Shown: in pieces, positions 1 through 4,732 of the stretch
How positions within the stretch are numbered: the stretch's first letter is position 1
Layout: every line of letters begins with the position of its first letter
NCBI GenBank assembly: GCA_934654605.1
Contig: CAKUGH010000072.1
Location: forward strand, 1 to 5,863
Source: an uncultured Collinsella sp.
GTDB taxonomy: Bacteria > Actinomycetota > Coriobacteriia > Coriobacteriales > Coriobacteriaceae
DNA: 5,863 nucleotides
Direction: 5' to 3'
Program-made: the position numbers and the translations under genes
Notes under the pieces: model-generated
The model's input: only the letters and a program-made list of their open reading frames with translations
Told to the model about the DNA's origin: nothing
Databases searched by the model: none

Positions 1-1673
1 CCCTGCATCATCTTGGAAACGGGCACGCCGGTCCAGGCGCTCACGACCTCGGCGATCTCATCGGAGGTCACCTGCTCGTTGAGGCCTTCGCCGTCCTGCT
101 CCTTTTGTGCCTCGAGCGCGGCCTCGGACTCCTGAATCTGCTGCTGCAGGCCCGGGATCACAGCGTAGCGCAGCTCGGACGCACGGCCCAGATCGCCGTT
201 ACGCGTCGCCCGCTCCTCCTCGCTCTTGGCCTCGTCGAGCTGACCCTTGAGCTCCTGCACATGGTCGATGGCGTTCTTTTGGTTGAGCCAGCCGGCCTTT
301 TGCACGTTGAGCTTTTCCTGGACCTCGGCGATCTCCTGGCGCAGGGCCTCAAGACGCTCCTTGGAGGCGTCGTCGGTCTCCTTCATGAGTGCCTGCTCCT
401 CGATCTGCAGCTGGGTGAGCTGACGCGTGGTGGCGTCGATCTCGACCGGCATGCTGTCGAGCTCCATGCGCAGGCGGCTTGCGGCCTCATCGACCAGGTC
501 GATGGCCTTGTCGGGCAGGAAGCGGTCGGCGATGTAGCGATCGGAGAGGTCGGCGGCGGCCACGAGCGCGCTATCGGTGATATGCACGCCGTGGAAGATC
601 TCGTACTTTTCCTTGAGGCCACGCAGGATCGAGATGGTGTCCTCGACGGTGGGCTCGGAGACCATCACGGTCTGGAAACGACGGGCGAGTGCCGCGTCCT
701 TCTCGATGTACTTGCGGTATTCGTCGAGCGTGGTCGCGCCGATCGCGTGCAGGTCGCCACGGGCGAGTGCTGGCTTGAGGATGTTGCCGGCGTCCATGGA
801 GCCCTCGGTGGCACCCGCGCCCACGATGGTGTGGAGCTCGTCGATGAACAGGATGACTTTACCCTCGGACTTCTGCACTTCCTTGAGCACGGCCTTCAAG
901 CGGTCCTCGAACTCGCCGCGGTACTTGGCGCCGGCGACCAGCGCGCTCATATCGAGCTCGATGAGGTCGCGGTCGCGCAGGGTGCTCGGCACGTCGCCAG
1001 CCACGATACGCTGGGCGATGCCCTCGACGATGGCCGTCTTGCCGACGCCCGGCTCGCCGATGAGCACGGGGTTGTTCTTGGTGCGGCGGGACAGGACCTG
1101 GATGGTGCGGCGGATCTCATCGGTACGGCCGATGACCGGGTCGAGCTTGCCGGCACGGGCAAGGTCGCAGATGTTGCGGCCGTACTGCTCCAGGGCCTCA
1201 AACTGGGTCTTGTCCTCGGCAGACGTCACACGGTCATCGCCGCGCAGCTCCTCGTAGACCTGCTCGATGCGCTCCTTGGTAACGCCGGCGTCGCGCAGCA
1301 CGCGGCCCGCCTCGCCCTTGTCCTCGGCAAGCGCCATGAGCAGATGCTCGGTCACCACAAAGCTGTCGCCCATCTTGGTGGCCTTCTTCTCGGCCTTCTC
1401 GATGACGCGGACGAGCTCGTTGGAAAGCCCCATCTGCTGGCCTTCGCCCGAAACCTTGGGCGCACGGTCGATGGCGTCCTGTGTGGAGCGCGCGAGCTGG
1501 GCCGGGTCGGCGCCGATGCGCTCGATGATCACGGAGATGTTGCGCTCGCCGGCACCGAGCAGGGCAGACAGCAGGTGAATCGGCTCCACCGCGCCGGCCT
1601 GCGCGTCGGCAGCCGTGCTCATGGCGGTCTGCAGCGCCTCGCGCGACGTCATTGCTAGCTTATCGATTCTCAT
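1..1673 (-). CDS. clpB: ATP-dependent chaperone ClpB, N-terminal 557 residues (3' end outside window)
   Basis: ClpB is a hexameric AAA+ disaggregase that works with DnaK/DnaJ/GrpE to pull proteins out of aggregates in the cytoplasm. The visible part runs in family order. A Clp-N repeat domain covers about residues 1-145. The first AAA+ domain follows, with Walker A GEPGVGKT (206-213, Lys212) and Walker B VILFIDE (273-279, Glu279); these numbers match E. coli ClpB. The family motif [12 protein letters not shown] is near 249-260 and the arginine-finger region ALARRF at 328-333. The coiled-coil middle domain spans about 400-525, and its presence separates ClpB from ClpA. The sequence then enters the start of the second ATPase domain ([13 protein letters not shown]) and is cut by the window edge, so the second Walker motifs are not visible. 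The start at 1673 is supported by GAGGTGA 4 bases upstream; a second ATG seven codons in is less likely. Identification is secure. Confidence 0.97.
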   Translation of the reverse strand, partial: MRIDKLAMTSREALQTAMSTAADAQAGAVEPIHLLSALLGAGERNISVIIERIGADPAQLARSTQDAIDRAPKVSGEGQQMGLSNELVRVIEKAEKKATKMGDSFVVTEHLLMALAEDKGEAGRVLRDAGVTKERIEQVYEELRGDDRVTSAEDKTQFEALEQYGRNICDLARAGKLDPVIGRTDEIRRTIQVLSRRTKNNPVLIGEPGVGKTAIVEGIAQRIVAGDVPSTLRDRDLIELDMSALVAGAKYRGEFEDRLKAVLKEVQKSEGKVILFIDELHTIVGAGATEGSMDAGNILKPALARGDLHAIGATTLDEYRKYIEKDAALARRFQTVMVSEPTVEDTISILRGLKEKYEIFHGVHITDSALVAAADLSDRYIADRFLPDKAIDLVDEAASRLRMELDSMPVEIDATTRQLTQLQIEEQALMKETDDASKERLEALRQEIAEVQEKLNVQKAGWLNQKNAIDHVQELKGQLDEAKSEEERATRNGDLGRASELRYAVIPGLQQQIQESEAALEAQKEQDGEGLNEQVTSDEIAEVVSAWTGVPVSKMMQ

Positions 1674-1677
1674 GGAA

Positions 1678-1685
1678 TCACCTCT
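1678..1685 (-). promoter_or_regulatory. Shine-Dalgarno sequence of clpB
   Basis: Read on the minus strand the bases are AGAGGTGA, a one-mismatch fit to the 16S rRNA complement AGGAGGTGA. Four bases separate them from the ATG at 1673. This site decides the clpB start. Confidence 0.8.
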
Positions 1686-1694
1686 CTTGGGGCG

Positions 1695-1712
1695 GCCGCC
1701 CTACGGGGCGGC
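1695..1712 (-). promoter_or_regulatory. GC-rich hairpin in the clpB leader
   Basis: GCCGCCC and GGGCGGC form a perfect 7-bp all-G/C stem around a 4-base loop, ending 9 bases before the Shine-Dalgarno sequence. There is no T-tract after it on either strand, so it does not look like an intrinsic terminator. In a clpB transcript it would be a stable 5' UTR stem-loop, which could protect the mRNA or influence ribosome access. The stem is seen directly; any role is inference. Confidence 0.5.
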
Positions 1713-1751
1713 TTCACGTTGTTCGAGAAGTATTGTTGCCAGCTTTGCGCG

Positions 1752-1787
1752 ATCTTATACACAAATCTAAGTCTCTATATATAAGAT
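1752..1787 (-). promoter_or_regulatory. Candidate clpB promoter/operator: AT-rich palindrome
   Basis: ATCTTATA (1752-1759) and TATAAGAT (1780-1787) form a perfect 8-base inverted repeat separated by 20 bases. It is the only AT-rich stretch between clpB and the repeat array. On the minus strand it gives TATAAG (1754-1759), a reasonable -10 about 80 bases upstream of the clpB ATG, but no good TTGACA-like -35 is visible. The two half-sites could equally be a dimeric regulator's operator or a pair of -10-like sequences. I found neither a CIRCE element (HrcA) nor a HAIR element (HspR), the usual operators for clpB in Gram-positive bacteria and actinobacteria. Confidence 0.35.
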
Positions 1788-1850
1788 TTTCTGAGTGATT
1801 GAAGGATAGGGCTGAGATTCGTCGGCGCACCGCGGCCCCCGGCGCTCGAA

Positions 1851-1909
1851 TGTCTCGATCTGCAACATCTAGCGGCCGCTTTCGATCCAAGATGTTACAG
1901 ATCGAGACA
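1851..1909. repeat. Inverted repeat IR1 (arms 1 and 2 of a four-arm array)
   Basis: The left arm TGTCTCGATCTGCAACATCT (1851-1870) is the reverse complement of 1890-1909 except for one base, giving a 20-bp imperfect palindrome with a 19-base loop. The single mismatch is C opposite A on the plus strand, which is a G-U wobble in minus-strand RNA. The loop itself contains the perfect 10-base palindrome AGCGGCCGCT (1871-1880). With IR2 it makes four copies of the consensus TGTCTCGATCTGTAACA in alternating orientation, spaced about 40 bases apart. No coding potential is credible here. It could be a non-autonomous repeat, an operator array or a structured leader. Confidence 0.85.
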
Positions 1910-1927
1910 AAGGGGCTGGCAGCCGGT

Positions 1928-1994
1928 GGTTTGTCTCAATCTGTAACAGTTACTCGGCAAATAAGCGTCTACCTGTTACAGATCGAGACAAACC
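1928..1994. repeat. Inverted repeat IR2 (arms 3 and 4 of a four-arm array)
   Basis: Bases 1928-1949 pair with 1973-1994 over 22 bp with one mismatch, leaving a 23-base loop. The arms carry the same core as IR1 (TTTGTCTCAATCTGTAACAG and its near-exact complement). The mismatch is again C opposite A on the plus strand and G-U in minus-strand RNA. Arm 4 runs straight into the REP-like hairpin, and arm 3 is preceded by GGTGG, as if the REP sequence and the array were one composite element. Arms 2 and 3 are also complementary (1893-1911 with 1930-1948, one mismatch), so this fold competes with IR1 plus IR2. Confidence 0.85.
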
Positions 1995-2037
1995 GAACCA
2001 CCACGAAGGTGCCTGTCCCCTTCGTGGTGGTTGCGGT
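1992..2037. repeat. REP-like hairpin, copy 1, downstream of gene A
   Basis: AACCACCACGAAGG (1996-2009) pairs perfectly with 2019-2032 around the 9-base loop TGCCTGTCC. With one bulged G at 2033 the stem extends by four more pairs to 1992/2037. The core GGTGCCTGTCCCC recurs at 3735-3767 and, inverted and slightly changed, at 2869-2897. The hairpin begins 7 bases after the stop codon of gene A, so it would form at the 3' end of that transcript, where it could terminate or protect the message. No poly-T tract follows. Such short GC-rich palindromes are typical of REP sequences mobilised by IS200-like RAYT transposases; no such gene is present here. Confidence 0.85.
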
Positions 2038-2039
2038 CT

Positions 2040-2723
2040 CTATTTACTTGACGAGCTCGTGCTTCCCGACTCGTCGCTCCAGGGCATCTCGTCTTCGAAC
2101 AACCATGTACGGGCAGACCCACTATCACGTGCAGTCTGCGGGTCGGGCAAGCAGGTCTGATCATACGCATCCATCACGCACTGGTCGATAAAGTCATCAA
2201 CCGGCTTTTGATCGCCCTCCATCACGTAGACGACGTCCCCATCCCGCACGTACACCCCGGGCCCCTTGTTGTCTTCATAACCGGGATCATAGGAAACCTG
2301 AAGAAGCGTTTTGCCGTCGGTCGTGTACAGTTCCAACGTTCCGTTATATCCACCTACCATCAAGCGGTTTTTGGCCTCATACGACGCGTAGCCGTACCAT
2401 CTTTTGAATCGGGCGCCTTTCAGCAGGTCGGCCGCCTGTTTGACCTTCGATGCGTCGACGGTATAGCGCGTATCCCCGAGTTCGAGCATCGGGTAATTAC
2501 TCACAGCAAGTACACCCGGTTCGTCCTCGTAATCCAACGTCACTTCGTCGGGCTTGACCATACCGGTAATGGCCTCGATGGGCTTGGTCACAATCTCAAC
2601 CGCACGGTCCCTGCATTCAATTGCCGTATCCGAAGGCTGAAGCATAAGCCAAACCAGACCGACGCCGATACACGCTAAACAGACGGCCACTGCCAAAAGC
2701 GCTACGTAGGTCCCCCGCTTCAT
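2040..2723 (-). CDS. Uncharacterised membrane-anchored protein A, paralogue of protein B (227 aa)
   Basis: I do not recognise a family. Residues 1-5 are short and basic and about 6-28 form one hydrophobic helix without a convincing lipobox (Cys18 is not preceded by a standard one). Positive charges before the helix predict that the remaining 200 residues face outside. Shared landmarks with protein B are KPDExTLD (57-64), NYPM-ELG (77-83), FKRW (106-109), MxGGY (122-126), GVYxxDG (156-162), GDQKPVxDFxDQC (170-182) and QTCLPD (189-194). Roughly 55% of residues are identical from residue 58 on. Cys182 and Cys191 are conserved in both and could form a disulfide. An exactly conserved block, ARDSGSARTWLFEDE (198-212), precedes a Ser-rich tail. 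AAGGGG about 10 bases upstream supports the ATG at 2723. The gene is transcribed divergently from gene C and ends in a REP-like hairpin. Codon use is less GC-rich than in clpB. Confidence 0.9.
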   Translation of the reverse strand: MKRGTYVALLAVAVCLACIGVGLVWLMLQPSDTAIECRDRAVEIVTKPIEAITGMVKPDEVTLDYEDEPGVLAVSNYPMLELGDTRYTVDASKVKQAADLLKGARFKRWYGYASYEAKNRLMVGGYNGTLELYTTDGKTLLQVSYDPGYEDNKGPGVYVRDGDVVYVMEGDQKPVDDFIDQCVMDAYDQTCLPDPQTARDSGSARTWLFEDEMPWSDESGSTSSSSK

Positions 2724-2804
2724 CCGACCAACCCCTTAAGTGAAGGCCCACCGACATCGGCAATAGAACGACCGATATCCCAAGCAACGACAAACTGTTT
2801 CTAA

Positions 2805-2813
2805 ATAGTATCA
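2805..2813 (-). promoter_or_regulatory. Candidate extended -10 promoter of gene A
   Basis: On the minus strand TGATACTAT matches an extended -10 (TGn plus TACTAT) in an AT-rich stretch. It would start transcription near 2798 and leave a leader of about 75 bases before the gene A start. No good -35 is visible, which is tolerable for an extended -10. This is a weak pattern-based call. Confidence 0.35.
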
Positions 2814-2868
2814 TTTAATCGCAACAGAACCGTTCGTTGGGGACGTAAATAAATGCCCGATCATTGGT

Positions 2869-2897
2869 ACCACAAAGGAGACAGACACCTTTGTGGT
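2869..2897. repeat. REP-like hairpin, copy 2, between divergent genes A and C
   Basis: ACCACAAAGG (2869-2878) pairs perfectly with CCTTTGTGGT (2888-2897) around the loop AGACAGACA. Compared with the reverse complement of copy 1 it is the same element with G-to-A changes in the core (GGGGACAGGCACC becomes GGAGACAGACACC) and a shorter stem, so it is an older or degenerate copy in opposite orientation. It sits between two divergent promoters, so a terminator role for either gene is unlikely. Confidence 0.75.
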
Positions 2898-2921
2898 GGG
2901 TTTCGACGCTAACGGTCGACC

Positions 2922-2938
2922 ATCTCACGCCATGAGAT
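2922..2938. promoter_or_regulatory. Small palindrome upstream of gene C, possible operator
   Basis: ATCTCA and TGAGAT form a perfect 6-base inverted repeat with a 5-base spacer. It lies just upstream of the AT-rich stretch (2937-2990) that must hold the gene C promoter. Within that stretch TTAAAC, a 17-base gap, then TATATC is one weak -35/-10 arrangement. Position and symmetry fit a regulator site, but a 6-base palindrome can occur by chance. Confidence 0.25.
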
Positions 2939-2994
2939 TAAACTTAATTTGTTATCTGAATATATCTATTTCTATCTATCCTCAACAGCTTTTT

Positions 2995-3007
2995 GTCTCG
3001 GGGAGAC
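2995..3007 (+). promoter_or_regulatory. Shine-Dalgarno of gene C inside a short hairpin
   Basis: GTCTC-GGG-GAGAC is a 5-bp stem-loop whose 3' half includes most of the ribosome binding site GGGGAG (3000-3005), 5 bases before the ATG at 3011. If it forms, it would partly hide the site. The preceding TTTGTCTCG (2992-3000) matches the first nine bases of the repeat arms of IR2, possibly by chance. Confidence 0.4.
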
Positions 3008-3010
3008 CAT

Positions 3011-3679
3011 ATGAAGCCGTCTCATTCCACCGGTCACAACGCCATCGCCATTCTCGCCATACCCATCTTGATGCTCGTCCTTATCGTCGTTGCGCCCTTT
3101 TCCCTTGGTATCGCCTCGCCCTTCGATCTATGCGGGATGGTCGACGCCGGTTCGCGCGCCACCTCGCTCTCCTTTATCTGCCGCGGCGTGTTCTATGAAG
3201 AAGCAATTCCCACCGGAATTTGGCAGTCAAAGTTACGGCTGCTCGGTCAGATTGACGGATGCTCCCCATATTTCAGCCTTGAACCTCCGGCGGCGAACTG
3301 TCTGCTCTACGACCAGCCACTCGACTCCATCACCCTCGCCTACGACTACGCACCAAACACCGATGAGCGACACATGAACCAAGTCCTCGACAAGATGCTT
3401 GGACAGTGCGGGCTCACCGAGGAGGCCGGTCGAACCATCTATAGCGACCAGAAATTAAAGCGAACAGAACTCCGCCGTGTCGGAAAAATCGAAGGACGAA
3501 GTGGGGCCGCCTACTGGCAGGCCTGGGCAATACGCGACAAGTGCGAATTCGGACACAGCACCTATATGGTCACCGTCTACACCAAGGATGGGATCAAGGA
3601 CAATGTTGACGATTTCGCATCATCCAAACTCGGCATCCCCAAAACAACCAAACCCGCCAGCCCGGATGAAATCCTGTAG
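3011..3679 (+). CDS. Uncharacterised six-cysteine membrane-anchored protein C (222 aa)
   Basis: I do not recognise a family. Nine polar residues lead into one long hydrophobic helix (about 10-35), followed by roughly 185 residues predicted to be outside the membrane. This domain has six cysteines (41, 57, 84, 97, 133, 178), an even number that suits disulfide bonding in an extracytoplasmic protein. No catalytic motif is evident. The C-terminal half has a predicted amphipathic stretch (about 119-131) and strand-like segments (TYMVTVYTKDG, 184-194). The last dozen residues are Pro/Lys-rich and probably flexible. The ATG at 3011 is preferred over an in-frame TTG at 2993 because GGGGAG lies 5 bases upstream of it. 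The gene faces away from A and towards B and is the only plus-strand gene. I see no convincing similarity to A or B beyond the shared topology. Confidence 0.85.
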   Translation: MKPSHSTGHNAIAILAIPILMLVLIVVAPFSLGIASPFDLCGMVDAGSRATSLSFICRGVFYEEAIPTGIWQSKLRLLGQIDGCSPYFSLEPPAANCLLYDQPLDSITLAYDYAPNTDERHMNQVLDKMLGQCGLTEEAGRTIYSDQKLKRTELRRVGKIEGRSGAAYWQAWAIRDKCEFGHSTYMVTVYTKDGIKDNVDDFASSKLGIPKTTKPASPDEIL

Positions 3680-3686
3680 AGACATT

Positions 3687-3715
3687 CATTGTTGTACTCA
3701 ATGAGCGCAACAATG
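3687..3715. terminator. Hairpin at the 3' end of gene C
   Basis: CATTGTTG (3687-3694) and CAACAATG (3708-3715) form a perfect 8-bp stem with a 13-base loop that can itself close through CTC/GAG. It starts 7 bases after the gene C stop codon, the usual place for a terminator, and lies between convergent genes C and B. No T-run follows on either strand, so intrinsic termination is uncertain and mRNA 3' end protection is an alternative. Confidence 0.45.
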
Positions 3716-3734
3716 TTGGCCGTCAGAGCCGAAA

Positions 3735-3767
3735 CCACCACAAAGGTGCCTGTCCCCTTCGTGGTGG
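3735..3767. repeat. REP-like hairpin, copy 3, downstream of gene B
   Basis: CCACCACAAAGG (3735-3746) pairs with 3756-3767 around TGCCTGTCC, the same loop and orientation as copy 1. The single mismatch (A3742 opposite C3760) is a G-U pair in minus-strand RNA. It lies 29 bases past the stop codon of gene B and may act, with the neighbouring hairpin, as a bidirectional stop between the convergent genes B and C. Confidence 0.85.
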
Positions 3768-3796
3768 CAGCATGGCTGGGCTTCCCTTGGAAGGCC

Positions 3797-4492
3797 TTAC
3801 CGGGCGTCTGAGCTTGAGGTGGATTCTTGGTTTGATGACAGTTCGGGAACCTCGTCTTCGAAGAGCCAAGTTCGCGCTGAACCGCTGTCCCGGGCGGCCT
3901 GCGTATCGGGGAGGCATGTTTGGACGCGCGCTTCGCCCGTGCACTGGTCCAAAAAATCGATCACCGGCTTTTGGTCGCCTTTGAGTATGTAGGTGACACC
4001 GCCGTCCTGCAGATAAACGCCGTCACCACCGTCCGCTCGTGCAAAACCGGGGTTGTAATGGACGCCAACCAACTTCTTGCCATCGGATGAGAACAACTCC
4101 AAATCGGTATAGTAGCCGCCGATCATCTGGCCATATTTTCGGTCATAGTCCGCCCGACCGTTCCAACGCTTGAACGATCGCCCATTCAGCAGCTGCATCG
4201 CCTGTTGGATCTTGGTTTGGTCTTTGGCATATCGCATGGCACCCAGCTCGATCATCGGATAGTTGCCGATACCCAAAATCGACGGAGTTTCTTTGATATC
4301 AAGCGTTTGCTCGTCGGGTTTTGCAGCATCCTCGACCAGCTGAAAGGGAACCGAGGCAACAACGTCGGCAACTTTTTTCGCATCTTCAACGCCGCTAGGG
4401 CCGGAGACAATCAGGGTCCCAAACAGCCAAACCCCCACGCCGGCAACGGCAAAAGCCAACACCAACAACAGGGTAAACGAACGTCGTCCCAT
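3797..4492 (-). CDS. Uncharacterised membrane-anchored protein B, paralogue of protein A (231 aa)
   Basis: No known family is recognised. The N-terminus MGRRSF leads into one hydrophobic helix (about 6-30), and the rest is predicted extracytoplasmic. From KPDExTLD (58-65) to the end it aligns with protein A almost without gaps: NYPM-ELG (78-84), FKRW (107-110), MxGGY (123-127), GVYxxDG (158-164), GDQKPVxDFxDQC (172-184), QTCLPD (191-196). The block ARDSGSARTWLFEDE (200-214) is identical to protein A, and a Ser-rich tail follows. Cys184 and Cys193 are the only cysteines and are conserved in A, suggesting a disulfide. The reading frame stays open to an ATG at 4558. I chose the start at 4492 because it matches the length of protein A, has GGGGG 5 bases upstream, and lies about 20 bases after a consensus TATAAT. 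The gene converges on gene C. Confidence 0.9.
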   Translation of the reverse strand: MGRRSFTLLLVLAFAVAGVGVWLFGTLIVSGPSGVEDAKKVADVVASVPFQLVEDAAKPDEQTLDIKETPSILGIGNYPMIELGAMRYAKDQTKIQQAMQLLNGRSFKRWNGRADYDRKYGQMIGGYYTDLELFSSDGKKLVGVHYNPGFARADGGDGVYLQDGGVTYILKGDQKPVIDFLDQCTGEARVQTCLPDTQAARDSGSARTWLFEDEVPELSSNQESTSSSDAR

Positions 4493-4519
4493 GGCAACCC
4501 CCAAAATACGGTCACCACC

Positions 4520-4525
4520 ATTATA
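4520..4525 (-). promoter_or_regulatory. -10 box of gene B
   Basis: The minus strand reads TATAAT, the exact consensus, in an AT-rich run 27 bases before the gene B start. Transcription would begin near 4512-4513, leaving a leader of about 20 bases with just room for the GGGGG ribosome site (4498-4502). The matching -35 region (GGTCTC at 17-base spacing) is poor. Confidence 0.5.
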
Positions 4526-4643
4526 AGAAAAATCCAAATAATGAGACCAGAGAACCACACTTTAACCGCCCCATCAAAGAGGCGGCCCCAACCCCGGTCC
4601 ATTTTGAGCGTCCCTCAAGACCCAACGAGAACGCATATACGTA

Positions 4644-4717
4644 GCCCGGGGCTTACCCTTTGCCGAACGCGACCCTCGCGAAGCGCATGAGTGGGCGGGA
4701 AAGGGTAAGCCCCGGGC
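4644..4717. terminator. Perfect 18-bp inverted repeat downstream of the hydratase gene
   Basis: Bases 4644-4661 (GCCCGGGGCTTACCCTTT) are the exact reverse complement of 4700-4717, with a 38-base loop containing a small CGCG-ACCCT-CGCG hairpin (4668-4680). It begins 15 bases after the hydratase stop codon. As a transcript end it would be a very stable stem, but no T-tract follows, so processing or mRNA protection is as likely as intrinsic termination. The perfect long arms also suggest a dispersed intergenic repeat. Its sequence is unrelated to the REP-like hairpins or the four-arm array. Confidence 0.6.
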
Positions 4718-4732
4718 GGACAATTAAGTGCG

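Noticed and set aside
105..1658. A 517-codon open frame on the plus strand opposite clpB
   Set aside because: It is an antisense shadow created by the GC-rich codon bias of clpB. Its composition is Leu/Gly/Asp/Val-rich without any domain, while the minus strand carries unmistakable ClpB motifs.
1851..2037. CRISPR array
   Set aside because: Spacing near 40 bases invites the idea, but the copies alternate in orientation and are imperfect, and there are only four. CRISPR repeats are direct.
1799..2191. A 130-codon open frame on the plus strand through the repeat array into gene A
   Set aside because: It starts at TTG without a ribosome site, is mostly translated repeat sequence, and overlaps the conserved C-terminus of gene A on the other strand.
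2653..2670. Lipoprotein signal in protein A around Cys15/Cys18
   Set aside because: The residues before Cys18 do not fit a lipobox and the hydrophobic stretch continues for ten residues after it, so a plain membrane anchor fits better. Protein B has no cysteine there.
4411..4602. A 63-residue hydrophobic minus-strand frame overlapping the start of gene B
   Set aside because: It begins upstream of the consensus TATAAT used for gene B, overlaps gene B out of frame, and its hydrophobicity follows from the gene B signal region. A similar hydrophobic overlap before gene A (2617-2814) has the same explanation. A real small membrane peptide cannot be fully excluded.
4604..4618. TTGAG-N5-CTCAA as an HspR (HAIR) operator
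   Set aside because: The half-sites resemble HAIR, but the spacing is 5 instead of 9 between the TTGAG and CTCAA cores, and it is nowhere near a heat-shock gene promoter.
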